This document shows, in pieces, positions 21,500-32,955 of a stretch of DNA of 64,000 bases (positions within the stretch are counted from its first letter, which is position 1; each line of letters begins with the position of its first letter). The notes beneath the pieces are model-generated. The model saw only the letters and a list, made by a program, of their open reading frames with translations. It did not search any database and was not told the DNA's origin. This DNA comes from Piliocolobus tephrosceles (taxonomy: Eukaryota > Chordata > Mammalia > Primates > Cercopithecidae): assembly GCF_002776525.5 (NCBI RefSeq), contig NC_045438.1, positions 152,464,634-152,528,633 on the forward strand, written 5' to 3'. The position numbers and the translations under genes are program-made.

Positions 21500-23340
21500 A
21501 TACTATAAATCATCTTAGTCTTCCCTACAGAGTTCTGTAGCCATTTACAGGGTACCTGTGCACTGGGGAAAGAGACCAGATTTTGGGGGCAGTTCTGGAT
21601 ACTGTCTTCATTGAACCCCATGCATGTAGGCTCATTACTTCTCTTCTAGAAGTAAAATGAGTTCCTTGGACAGAAACAATGGTCAGTTGGGGGTTTCAAG
21701 CATTTTTTGTATCCAGAGTTCCTGGAACCTTGGGGACAAGTATTCCATTCAGATTGGGGCTCTGGGGTTCTAGTGATAAAGACAGTTTTGACCAGAGTTT
21801 GTCTCACAGAGAGTTCAGTGGATTCTATGTATATATGCTGTATTTATTTATCCAGTTCCTGAATGCATAATTTAGCAATTGAAGGAATCCCTCATTTTTT
21901 CTCTGACTCATGGAGTCAGGGCTACTATGGGAAGAAAGGCAGTATGAAATCTCCTCCCCTCCAAATTGTGAGCCAAAACAATGTCAGACTCCAGGAGGAA
22001 ATGCAGAATTCATGTCAACATCAGGGACCTGGAGAGTATGTGGGAATTGATTCCAATCGTATCTCTCTTAAACCTGATGTCTTTGACCTGTGCAGAAATT
22101 GGCAGAACAGCTGGACTTTAGGGAACTTAACTGGGTAGTGACTCCAATTGCAGATGCTGTACAGATGTGGTCTTTTTTTGTGGAGCAAGTCAACACAATG
22201 CCTGGTGTTTGATATGCAGACGGTAATATTGCAAACTTTCTTTTTCCTATACCAATTAGCAGATACAACACAATGCAGTTGACTTTCATTCTCCAGCAAT
22301 ACATCTTTACCAACATCCAGCTAACTGCTTTAATCTAGTCTGTAGAAATTTGGTCACTTCACCATCCCATAGGGCTCTATTCTGTTCCACCCTATTGATT
22401 AGATCTTGTTGATTGAGCAAGAGTAGCAAGTACCCTGGATGTCTTGGTAAAATATGTATGTGTCCAAGGGTGAGTAATAAATCCCATGAAAGTTTAGAGA
22501 CCTCAGTGAATCTCAGTGAAGATTCTGGGGGCTTAGTAAACTGAGACTTTCAAGATATGCCTTCCAAGTGAAAGACAATTTGCATCACATTGCATTATCT
22601 GCTATTAAGAAAGAGGCACAGTATTCCAACCTATTGCCAAGTAACTCTCAAAGCTTCTGGTCATGACTGTAGCCCAAAGCTGGAGAAGGTTCTTCAGCTG
22701 GGTCAAATTGACATTCAAGGAGCTTTTCTACTTGGGGCTTATGGCCTGAGAGATCCAAAAGTGGTTGGGTGTCCCACAGAGTATTGCTTCCAAACAAGAA
22801 ATTAATTTTACTGCAGAAGAAGAGAGGCAATTAGCTCATACATGTGGGATTCACTAGTCTTACCCTGAATCCCACCACCTAGGAAAAGCTGACCTTAAAA
22901 ATGGTAGAATGGCCTGCAGAAGAATCAATTATGGTGGAATCCGAGAGACTGTAGCTTTCACAATTTGGAGGTCTGTCTTACAAGATGTTCCACATGCTTT
23001 TGAACAAGTGACAAATATACAATGTGATTTCTCCCAAAACCATATTCATGAATACAGAACCAAGGCAAAAAGTGGAAGAGTCACCCCTCACTATTTCACC
23101 TAATGACACACACACGATTTTTGCTTCTTATACTATCAGATGCCACTGGTGCCCTCTCACATCCCATTGGCCTACTGGTAAAGATCGTCTGCAACAGCCA
23201 GAAGTTCTGAGAGCTAATGCCCCAACAGTACCCTCAACCAACAGGAGTTCTGGATAAATAACTTGGTCTCTTCACCCATCAGAGGGATAATTCTGAGGAG
23301 TGTCCCACAGTCTCCCAGCTAGTTCTCAGTGGGATCTAAG
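21500..23340 (+). pseudogene. ERVL-type (class III) pol remnant
   Basis: The conceptual plus-strand product of about 22030-22850 follows the course of an ERVL-type reverse transcriptase, and 22890-23260 that of the integrase end. Many stops and frameshifts break it. The stretch that should hold RNase H and most of integrase is missing, so there is a large internal deletion. Fragmentary frames of 64-92 codons remain (for example 21863-22138 and 22909-23103). The part before 22000 is assigned only by continuity. Not functional, and no env or LTR was recognised next to it. Confidence 0.6.
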
Positions 23341-23359
23341 TTTGTGTTAAACCCAAAAA

Positions 23360-24110
23360 GTCTTCCTCCATTTTGAAATTATATTTTAAAAATATTATCA
23401 TTTTTTTCTCATGGTTTTTTGTTTCATTCACTTTTACATATTTGACAGATCTAAGATTTTTATTGTACGTTATGGTAGAAATACGATAAACCTTTCAGAT
23501 GACTATCCAGTTATCTCAGCATCATTTATTAAATAATCTGTCATTTTAAAATTATTTGGATTGCACCTTTATCATATTCTAAATTCCTACATGAATCTGC
23601 CCTATTTCTCTACTTTCTAGTCTGTCTGTTGATCCGCCTACTCATGTGGCAGTACTGCTTTAATTATTGTAGCTTCATAATGTATGGTAATATATGGAAA
23701 GGCAAGTGACTTTCCAATGCTCTAATTTTTTCAGAATATTCTTGGCTATTATTTGTTCATTTTCTCATATGTTTTCTTTAATTAAAAAAAATTTTTTTAA
23801 GATAAAGTCTTGCTGTGTTGCCCAGGGTGGTCTCAAACTCCTGGCCTCAGGTGATTCTCCCACTTCAGATCCCAAATAGTTGGGATTACAGGCTCAAGGC
23901 ACTGCGCTTGGCTCCATACGTTTTTTACCATCGTCTTGACTAGTTTCTCCCTCTTTCCGCAATTCCATCTGGTATTCTTTTTGTGTATAGATTAGCTCAG
24001 TAAGATTCATTTTCTTTTCTTTTTAAATTTAGATATAATTTACATACAATAGATTCATTCCTTTTGGAAACGAAATATGATCCGAGTTAAGTGGAATATA
24101 TAGACTAGGT
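23360..24110 (-). repeat. Old L1 (L1M-type) fragment, split by an Alu monomer
   Basis: Text such as GACTATCCAGTTATCTCAGC followed by ATCATTTATTAAATAATC, and AATTATTGTAGCTTCATAAT, corresponds to the reverse complement of a conserved part of old L1 3' sequence. It continues after the Alu monomer at 23775-23914 (TTGTGTATAGATTAGCTCAG). The 300 bases after it hold nothing recognised. Confidence 0.62.
23775..23914 (-). mobile_element. Free Alu monomer (FLAM-like)
   Basis: About 140 bp that match only the left Alu arm on the minus strand (GTCTTGCTGTGTTGCCCAGG to CACTGCGCTTGGCTCC), with an A-tail at the left. A single arm with its own tail marks a fossil monomer that predates dimeric Alu. Confidence 0.82.
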
Positions 24111-24409
24111 TCTTTGGCTCCTAACTTTGCCATTCTCTGCCAAACACCATTCTAGTTGAAAGCTATCTCTCTCACTCTCTCTGCCATAATTTTCCAAACT
24201 TTTCTGTAAATAATCAAGATTTGAGAAATTCTAAAATATATGCAGACAGAAGACCCTATAAAAGAGGGGAAGAGGTAGTGACTCTATTCATCACCAACTG
24301 GTTGGTCTTTCTCTTATCCTTATTATTTATATCTATTGAACGGAAGTAAGAGTAAAAATGTTTTTAGAGTTATTGTGAAGTTAAATGAGGTGGCATCAAT
24401 TAAGGGAGC

Positions 24410-24870
24410 ACAGAGTCTGTGGGGAGATGGTATTCAGGGCCCTAATTCTTTATTTCTTCAAGTGTTCATATTCTTTATTTTGTAACTGTGTGATGCCCTC
24501 CCTCTCTGCCTCTGGGCTTAGCCATGCAACTTACTTTGCCCAACGGGCTGTTAGCACCATGATGCAAATAGAGGCTTGTAAAGGACCTGCATATTGAGAC
24601 TTGTTCTTGCTCTTGCCTTCTGACACTGCCATGAACGCCTGCCTGGGCTAGCCTGCTGGAAGATGAGAATCATGTGACGCAGCTAACAGCTGACAACTAA
24701 CTCATCTCCAGAAGTGTGAGTGGGCCAAGCCCAGATGAGAAAAATCCTGCAACTGAACCCAATCTAAATCGCTAATCTACAGAGTGTTGAGCTAAATACA
24801 TGCTTATTGTTTTAAGCCACTGAGTTTTGGGGTGGTTGGATTCTCAGCATTATTGTGTCAGTAAATAACT
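24410..24870 (+). mobile_element. MLT1-type LTR (ERVL-MaLR)
   Basis: The 3' half carries GTTTTAAGCCACTGAGTTTT followed by GGGGTGGTT and AGTAAATAACTTACAC, diagnostic of MLT1 LTRs. The middle has GCCTGCTGGAAGATGAGA. The 5' border is approximate. A 70-codon frame inside is a through-read. Confidence 0.82.
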
Positions 24871-25552
24871 TACACAAAATGACATGTAAGAGGTGCTTAA
24901 AAATTGTTTATATGGCAGCCCTTTGGTGATTCAACTTTTTTTAAAATTTAAATAACAGAGACAGCTTCCTATTTATCCACTCTTCCCTTCCTTTGTAGCT
25001 TACTCTTTAAAGTGTCCAGCCCACGCACACTGTTACATTTAATATGCTTATCTGTCAGTGTAACATATCTCAAATTGCTTCTCTCCTGTTTCTTGTCTCT
25101 TTAATGGCAAAAAAACAAATTAGTCACATTTAGTCTTCTGGCTGTTAGCATTTTATTTGGATCTCAGAGGGAATATAAGAGAAATAGGAGACAGAACCTT
25201 CCTTTAATAACACAAATTCAAAGGATAAGAATTAATTTCAGTGATATGTGGTATATATAGAAGTGTTAAGAGGCAACTAGGGAATTCAATGAGTTAAAGT
25301 CAAGTAGGTTCAGTTGGTGATATTTTAAACACAGTATTAAGACTTTCCTATGGAAAAAATAGAATGATAGAATAAATGACCAATCTATGTCGTTATGTCT
25401 GGTCTGTGAAATGAGAATGTGACACATGAATGCTCTATCTTGATACTGTTTTTTACTTCCTACTTTGGCAAATAGTTCCATGGCCACTGGATGCCACTCA
25501 TGATGCAGACAGTGTTGTTAGAGATGAGTTCACTATGACATATTTAGTGTCT
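24871..25552. other. Unclassified AT-rich DNA
   Basis: No repeat that I can name. A 73-codon minus frame (25266-25487) has no features. Confidence 0.45.
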
Positions 25553-25960
25553 TGAAAGGATGCCTTGGAGGCCAAAGCAACTCCATCTTAGATTGCTAAT
25601 CTGCCATGTTGGCTCCTTATTAACCCCAGTTCTGGGAAGGCCTCTAAAATTTCCAGTTTATCTACTGTTCCTCGTGAGAGCAGGTACTTACCACAAATCT
25701 TGTCCTTGCGTCCAACAATGTTGGCGTTATCATACTTCAATTGTCCTACATATTCCTTTTGAATCACTCCTCCTCTATGGTACATAAGCCCCTGGTCTGG
25801 GGGATAATGGCACAGGGCCTACCATCTTGTCTTCCCACCACCCGAGACACAGACATGGCTTCTATTCCTAAGTCCCTACTAAAAGTTTCTTGCTGAGAAA
25901 CTGGATATGTCTGCCTCTTTCTTTGGCCTGTCGGCTTCCTGGGAGGCCAAATTATTAAAT
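25553..25960 (+). mobile_element. Probable solo LTR, family not assigned
   Basis: Layout of an LTR on the plus strand: a GC-mixed U3, a TATA-like GGTACATAAGCCCC near 25780, then 100 bases further ACTAAAAGTTTCTTGCTGAG (a decayed AATAAA-type signal) and a T/C-rich end (CTGCCTCTTTCTTTGGCC). Small frames on both strands are through-reads. No target duplication found. Confidence 0.5.
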
Positions 25961-26700
25961 TGTACACAATTTACTGGGCTGAATGGTGCTGCCCCTGAAC
26001 ACAGGCACTGAATTTCAATGGCTCTGGAAGTGAAGATAAGGCCCCTGGCCCTCCCCCATTCAGCTGTTGATTAAGAGCTGGTGCTAGTTTCCAGTATGAC
26101 CTTTAACAGTAAGGCATGAATTACAATTCCCTAGTGAATGTATTCTCAAGGCATTCTGCCAACTATTATTTCTGAATAGAGCATGTTCATAGACAACAAG
26201 CAAAATCATTACGCCAAGACTAATGCCAACTGGCTCAGTGGTCATTTGAAGAAAGGGGAGATCAAGAATTTCTTGTTTCCCCAGCAGCCCTCTTTGCCTC
26301 TTGTGTTGTGACACACACACTTTGTTTCTTCTCATTCATCTCCATTATAGCCTCGACAGCCCAACTTTATGTTCTGGAAAAAATAAAGAAGGTCTATGCT
26401 TCTGGCCTGATGTATGAGGAAGACAGGCAGCTTCCTAGCTGGGGTAAACTTAAGGGTTGACTTCCTCCCCTAATCAGCACCTGGGTTTCAGAGATGCAAG
26501 AAGTATTGGTTCTAGAAGGAGCTTTACAATAATCTCTGCTGAATATTTTCAAATGACTGTTGCTCAGAATCAGACAAAATCATAGGTGGATATGAAAATG
26601 AATAAAACAGAGAGAACCAGAGCAGCTCTGGCTGAAAAGCAGGGTGGTGGGTGGTAGGTGGTTGTGGAGAAGAGTTCCTTGTGTCTGCAGGGAGCAGACT
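25961..26700. other. Unclassified DNA
   Basis: Nothing that I can support as a gene or named repeat. A minus frame of 83 codons (26084-26335) lacks any motif. Confidence 0.45.
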
Positions 26701-26840
26701 TAGAAAATCATTCATCTTACTAATGTCCATTTTTAGAGATTCAGAGAAGTGAAAGTACTGATCTGCAAACAGACAGCTAGGTCAACAGGAACTCGAACTC
26801 ACACATCCTGACTTTCAGGGTAATGCTCGTTCCAGACTTT
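26701..26840 (+). repeat. MIR SINE fragment
   Basis: MIR core course: TAGAGATTCAGAGAAGTGAA, then CAGCTAGGTCAACAGGAACT and CTGACTTTCAGGGTAATGC. Confidence 0.62.
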
Positions 26841-26989
26841 CAAATAACTGGTAGGAAATACAGGTAAATGTGCATTATCAATGGAGGCATTTGAAGAGAC
26901 AGAAGAATTCTTCTAGAATGCAGTAGCACTATAATGGAATCTGGGTAATTTGGCACACTATTTTACAAGAAAATGTTAAAACTCTTCTT

Positions 26990-27790
26990 CTCTTCTTTTT
27001 CTTTTTAGTATGTTAATAATGAAAGTTGTTTTTTAATGCAAGTTAGAAATTAAAACAAAAATTTTAAATATTCCCTTGTTCCAATCCCAAGCTCCTCCCC
27101 AGAGGTCACTGCCAGCAGTTAGAGTCACCCAGTTTTCTACGAACACATACCCACACTTACATCTAGATGTATGATTACGGTGTTTGTTGCTAATTACAAA
27201 AGTGTATATAGTGTATACATTGTCCTGGAACTGTAAAAAATAAAGAAAGTGACATCCTTGCATAGGAGTACACTCTTACTCATTTTTTAGCTGCTTTGCA
27301 TGTGTGGTGTGAATGTATTTTATTTCATTTATTATTATTTTTTGAGATGGAGTCTTGCTCTGTCACCCAGGCTGGAGTGCAGTGGTACGATCTCAGCTCA
27401 CTGCAACCTCTGCCTCCCAGGTTCACTCAATCCTCCCACCTCAGCCTCTCAGCCTCCCAAGTAGCTGGGATTACAGGTGTGTGCTACCATGTCCAGCTAA
27501 TTTTTGTATTTTTAGTAGAGGCGGAGGTCTCACCACATAGGCCAGGCTGGTCTCAAACTCCCGACCTTGAGTGATCTGCCCGCATCGGCCTCCCAAAATG
27601 CTGACATTACAGGTGTGAGCCACTGCGCCTGGCCTGTGAATGTATTTTAATGCGTGTATCCATTCCTCTGTTGGCCAACATTGAAATGATTATCACGACT
27701 TCATTATTACAAGGCTACAATCAAGAATTTCGGACATGCATATTCATCCACTTTTGCAAATATTTATGCCATAAAGATCCTTGGAAGATT
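26990..27790 (-). repeat. Old L1 3' region, split by an Alu
   Basis: AT-rich text with GTATATAGTGTATACATTGT, GACATCCTTGCATAGG and, after the Alu, TGTATCCATTCCTCTGTTGG and CCAACATTGAAATGATTATC. This is the known motif series of old L1 ends seen in reverse orientation. The Alu at 27323-27634 interrupts it. Confidence 0.55.
27323..27634 (-). mobile_element. AluS-type SINE
   Basis: Complete minus-strand Alu with a 15-bp perfect target duplication (TGTGAATGTATTTTA at 27308-27322 and 27635-27649). A local duplication CTCAGCCTCTCAGCCTCC lies at 27440-27457. Confidence 0.94.
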
Positions 27791-28744
27791 TGCTGAGTAA
27801 AACAAACATTTATTTATATTTTTGATAAATGTTGCTGTGTTGCTGTACAGAGAAGTGAGGCCAGTTAATGCTCTCACTCAGCACTGTTTGCCAACATTAA
27901 CACTAAATATTAATCTTTTCCAGCCTCGCCAGTCTGATAAGCAGAGAACTCGCACATCTTTAATTCATCAGGTTAAGCTTCTTCTCAAGCACTTTTTTTT
28001 TGTATCTATGTAAATACTTTCTTCTATTTCCAAATAGGATATTAAAATGTATGTGTTATTTTAAAGACAACTAATATACAGCTAAACTAACTGAAATAAT
28101 ATATACAAGAAGTTTATGGAATCTAAGCTACAGATGGGAAAATCTTAAATCAGTTTTTAATTTCCTTTACCCTATTAGGAACACCAGGACTTCTAGAATT
28201 GATACTGGCTCTGTGTATCAGTACATTTTTCCCCTCATAAAACTTGTTTACTTTTCCAGAGAGCGTATCATGCTATTATGTCTAAGAAATCAGTGAATAA
28301 CTAGGTTGTCCATCTTACCATTACTTCAAAATGCTGGATGCAGATGGTAATTAGATGGTTGAGAAAAAAGAAGATTTTTAAGCTTAAGTGAGAAAGCCGG
28401 GGGATTCCAGAGGATTGAAGTTGCTGCTGGGTAGCTGAGGTTTCACTGCGCTGCTGAGAGAAGAGCTGTAGAAGATCAGAAGTAAACACGCTGACTTGAA
28501 GACAGTGAAGACTAATGAAGTAGAACGTCAGAAACCTACTGTGAAGGAAACTGAAATTAACACAGCCCTTCCCAAGCAATTCTTCGGGAAAAGAGAAGAA
28601 AAACTTCCTTACAAAGCATTTTGAGGATTTGTGAAAAATTGACAAACAGAGGTTCAAGAAATGGAATTCCTTCAGTTTTCTAAAGGTTTGACTCTCATGC
28701 GCTTTTTAATCATTTGTGGTTTTCTCTGAGTAGTCTTTATTTTT
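27791..28744. other. Unclassified DNA
   Basis: Includes a 118-codon minus frame (28301-28657) without domains. Its sequence is Phe/Ser/Leu-rich, as expected of AT-rich chance frames. No named repeat. Confidence 0.45.
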
Positions 28745-28995
28745 TTTCTTCGTATAAATTAGGTTGCTTGCCTTTTGCTTATTGAGTGCCAGGAACTTCT
28801 CACAGAGTCTTAATGCTAAATAACCCTTTGATTATGTATGTTGCAAATATTTTCTCCAGGTCTGTTTTTTGTCATGTAATTTTGTTTATGGAATCTTTTT
28901 TCGTACAGAGGTTTTATTATGAAGTCAAGTGTGCCAATCTTTTCCTTCATAGGGATGCTCATATTTCTAATATTCTTTCAATGTCAATCTTTAAT
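28745..28995 (-). repeat. Old L1 fragment
   Basis: Contains the reverse-oriented L1 series TTGCAAATATTTTCTCCAGG, TCTGTTTTTTGTCATG and AAGTCAAGTGTGCCAATC in order. The 74-codon plus frame at 28786-29010 is a through-read. Confidence 0.65.
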
Positions 28996-30249
28996 CCCTA
29001 TCACAGCTAGACTAACTGCAGCAGCGACACTTTTCATTAAAAATAAATCATTCTAAATTTAAAATGCAAATTTACACTCACTGCTGATGCCTTTGACTTG
29101 AACATCAATCATTATGGAGGAAAATAAAATTCTTCTCTTAAACTGTATACAGATCAGGGAAGACTTTGGAAGGCCCAGATAAATAATGTGTATTTCTATG
29201 GTGGCATGATGGAAACCTCATGTTAAAAAACCCAAGCAGAAACAATTTTACAAATTTTAGCTTCTTAACAATATGTTTATGTCTATTAATATGTCTTGTC
29301 TTTTCAGCTCTTGCTCAGTGTCTTACCCCTAGGGGTCAAGGTATTACAGGCTATTGTTAACATATAAATGACTGTCAAATCTTTATTAGTAATTGACATC
29401 TTTGGATGAGTCTATTCGTTGTTTTGAGGAAGTAGAAAACAGTAAGATTAAGTTTTGATGTGTGAGATAAGGTTGACATAGGTCAGAAACTTTGCTGCTA
29501 GGGAAAAATTTAGGTCTTCGTAAGAAGTCACAGTGGGTGGCCCAGAAAAGCCAGCAGAGAGGGACATCATATGGTGTGGGAGGGTAGGTGGTAAGGGGAA
29601 AGGGAAGAAAAAAGGAAATGAAATATTGAGAAAAAATTTTTGAGAACTTCTTTTGCACTTATCATTATATATAACTTATATAGTTATTGCCTCATTTCTC
29701 TGTTATGTTGTGAAGGTCAATATCCCATCCATCTCTACATCTCTATTGAGTGACACACAGTAGGCATTTTGAGACCACTTGCTGTGTACTTTTATATAAC
29801 TTTTGTTTACATCCACTCTGCATTACCCAGTCTGCATTACCCTGTGCAGACTGAAATAATGAGATCTACTGAGTATTACTGAGAGTATTATTAAGGATAA
29901 ATTTCAGGTTTGCATATTACTATGCTCTGGTACTATACAATTATTTGATCTAAAAACAGATTAGAAGGAAGATTTGTTGTTTGTGCTTGGAATCCTGTGC
30001 TCTTTTTAAAGCCTAATTCAGAGGTTTGAGAAACCAGCAAGGGCTTTCTGTCCCGGTGGAGCTTAACAGTTATGACAGGGATCGGCGGGGAGTCTCTTTC
30101 TACATCTTTTTGCTTCAGATGGATAGAAATGAAGACTGTATCAGTACTAAAAATGGTGCCCCAAACCAGGGGTCACAAATAGACAAACAAATGAGCAGCA
30201 CCCATTACCATTCCTTTGCAATGCACTCTAGAAGGATGCAAGGAGATAG

Positions 30250-30250
<1 letters not shown>
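28996..30250. other. Unclassified DNA
   Basis: A 90-codon minus frame (29386-29658) has no recognisable motif. No repeat that I can name. Confidence 0.45.

Positions 30251-30251
<1 letters not shown>

Positions 30252-30295
<44 letters not shown>
30252..30295. repeat. (CA)n microsatellite
   Basis: 22 uninterrupted CA units followed by TTGCAGATATATATAC. A 105-codon frame that crosses it (30026-30343) encodes a Thr-His run and is an artefact. Confidence 0.96.
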
Positions 30296-30300
<5 letters not shown>

Positions 30301-30451
30301 GATATATATACAGAAAATCAGCAAGCCTAGGGTCCTTATGTAAAAAGGACCCAGAAAGCTGAAAAGGGATTCAATAGGAAATAACAGCTCAGTGCTAAGC
30401 TGAAATGGAGGTGGCAGCTCTTCACTGGATGTGGCCAGTAAAGTTACAACA

Positions 30452-30645
30452 TTTTAGGGCACTGACTCTGGAACCTGACCTCCTAGGTTAAAATTCGAAT
30501 GTTGCCACTTGCTAGCTATGACTGTGCAAGAAGTTTAATCTCCGAGGCTCTCAGCTTCCTTGTTTGTAATAAGGAGATATAAATAACATCTGCCCACAGT
30601 GATATTCCGTGGGCTAATGGAGGTAATCCGGGTTACACAGCAAGT
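30452..30645 (-). repeat. MIR SINE
   Basis: Reverse-oriented MIR: GGGCACTGACTCTGGAACCT, TGCCACTTGCTAGCTATGAC and CTCAGCTTCCTTGTTTG in order. Confidence 0.78.
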
Positions 30646-32140
30646 CTCAGATTGCAGGCCCTCCACAATTACTTACTTACTCTGAAAAGCTCAAGCTGTG
30701 CAGGGTTTGGGTTTGCACTTGGGTGCCCTGTTCCTGAATTTCTGAAAAGAGTTGATCTCATTGTAAGACGTGTGCTTTAGAACCCAAGGTGTCTTGGCTG
30801 TCAAAAAATCCGCACTCTCCAGTAGGGTTCCCAGGGAAGAAACATTCCCGGGTTCCTTAACCTGAAGCCCTGAAATAAACACAACTTCATTTATATGTTG
30901 AAAGACTTAGGAGGAAGAGAGGAGTCAATGATTCATGTCTGTCTGGCAGGGGCATCTGACTGCCTTCCACACCTCACCGCTCTGGACGTGAATGCTCAGG
31001 TGGCCTTCTATCTGTGCCTCTCCTGCAGAGGGAACTGGTGGAATATAAAGGAGTCCCATGTGGTTATAGCTACATACAAAAAAAAAAAAAAAATTCCTTG
31101 ATATGCAGTCATGCTGCTCTGTCATCATGGCTAAATAAGCTCAGGGACAATGGATAAAGAGGCAACAACCACAACCAAAAATACAGTATCTTTTATCTTA
31201 CTCAGTGGACACAACTTTCAGAATAATCCAGATCATAAAACAGTTTAAAATGCAGAGAAACATATGGGATGTTTTTTCATACTGCAAAAATGTCCATTGT
31301 AGAATTCCTTTAAATATCAAGTGATTCCAGCATATCAAAATATGATTGACTTACTCAAATTTATTATTTATAGCTTGCCTTAGCATTTCTGGGTTTATGT
31401 GAAAATTTTCTTTTTTAAAACATTACTGTCAAATAACTCAAATTTCAGATCTTTTAACCTACAATAAAATATGGCAAGATTCATCTACATTATGTATCTA
31501 CGAAGTTTTATACCCTCCTTTTCAAGCCTGTGGACTAATTTCCAGACAAACGATGCGACATCAAGGTGCAGTTTCTGGCTACCTCTTTGACCCAGCCCAT
31601 TTGTGCTCTCTGCTTGACTGATGGATTCATTGCCAAGGCTCTTCAGCCCCTTGTGGATATGTCAAGAGAGTTGGCTGTGATCATCTAATTAGAGTAGAAC
31701 CAAAGAGACAAAGCCCATGCCGGTCATCCAGGATTCCTGCGATCATCTATTACCAAAGTCCCCAGGCTTTCTCTACGGATGAAAATGTCAACGTCAGGAA
31801 ACACGTCTGCCACAGCTTATTGAAACACAGAGGACAAAGGAAGTCGAAGGAAGATTTTTTAAAAATCAAAATTATTTTTAGATAATTGATTATGAGCATT
31901 AGTAAGGAACTTGCAAAGGTCTGGGGACTGTTGTAACACTTGTTCTCTCACCTTTCTTGCCCTTCACTCTCAGAGGTCTTACCAATCAAGTTATCACCAG
32001 CTTCTTTTCTGTTCCTGCCATGTTCTCTCTATCAAAAGTGTGCATAATGTGAACAGAATTCAGATTCCAAACTATGGCTGTCTTGCTTTTTCCCACCACT
32101 GGTGTCATTAGCCTTCCTTAGCAGACACTGTCAAACTGAA
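30646..32140. other. About 1.5 kb unclassified DNA
   Basis: Contains a 16-base A-run at 31079-31094 with no Alu or L1 before it. Short frames only. Nothing further recognised. Confidence 0.45.
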
Positions 32141-32207
32141 TTCTTCCTTCCTTCCTTCCTTCCTTCCTTCCTTCCTTCCTTCCTTCCTTCCTTCTTTCCT
32201 TCCTTTC

Positions 32208-32266
<59 letters not shown>

Positions 32267-32276
32267 NNNNNNNNNN

Positions 32277-32323
<47 letters not shown>

Positions 32324-32652
32324 CTTTCTTTTTCCTTCCTTCCTTCCTCCCTCCCTCCCTCCCTCCTTTCTTTCTTTCTTTCTTTCTTTCCTCCCTCCCT
32401 CCTTTCTTTTTTCTTTTTTCTTTTTTTATCTTTCTCTTTTTCTTTCTTTTCTCTCCTTCCTTTTCTTTCTTTCTCTTTTTTCTTCTTTCTCTCTTTCTTT
32501 TTCTTTCTTCTCTCCTTTCTCCTTCCTTCCTTCCTTCCTTCTCTCTCTCTTTTCTTTCTTTCTTTTCTTCTTTCTCTCTCCCTTTCTTTTTCTTTCTTCT
32601 CTCTCTCTCCTTCCTTCCTTCCTTCCTTCCTTCCTTCCTTCCTTCCTTCCTT
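32141..32652. repeat. (CTTC/CTTT)n polypyrimidine tract with gap
   Basis: About 510 bases that are almost purely C and T: blocks of CTTC, then CTTT, then mixed CCTC, CTCT and TTTTCT units, ending in CTTC again. It directly abuts the tail of the minus-strand Alu at 32660-32955, from which it probably expanded. 205- and 193-codon frames on opposite strands are low-complexity artefacts. Long pyrimidine tracts can form triplex (H-DNA). Confidence 0.95.
32267..32276. other. 10-N assembly gap
   Basis: Ten N inside the CTTT array. The true repeat length is unknown. Confidence 0.99.
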
Positions 32653-32659
32653 TGTTACT

Positions 32660-32955
32660 TTTTCTTTCAGACAGGGTCTTGTTCTGTCACCCAGACTGGA
32701 GTGCAGTGGCATTATCTAGGCTCACTGCAACCTTGACCTCCTGGGTTCAAGTGATCCTCCCACCTTAGCCTTCTGAGTAGCTGGGACTATAGGCAGGTAC
32801 CACCATGTTCAGTTAATTTTTTTATTTTTTGTAGAGATGGGGTCTCACCGTGTTGCCCAGGCTGGTCTTGCAGTCCTGGGCTCAAACGGTCCACCTGCCT
32901 CTGCCTGCCAAAGTGCTGGGATTACAGGAATAAGCCACCACTCCTGCCTGCTCTT
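32660..32955 (-). mobile_element. AluJ-type SINE
   Basis: Full-length diverged minus-strand Alu (TTGTTCTGTCACCCAGACTG to GGAATAAGCCACCACTCCTG). Its A-tail side faces the polypyrimidine tract. Confidence 0.92.

Noticed and set aside
22021..22316. 82- and 92-codon minus frames over the ERVL-like region
   Set aside because: They are antisense to the pol remnant and have no own support.
32102..32719. 205- and 193-codon opposite-strand frames rich in Phe/Ser/Leu or Lys/Arg/Glu
   Set aside because: They are translations of the CTTC/CTTT tract and even contain gap residues. Length comes from low complexity and not from selection.
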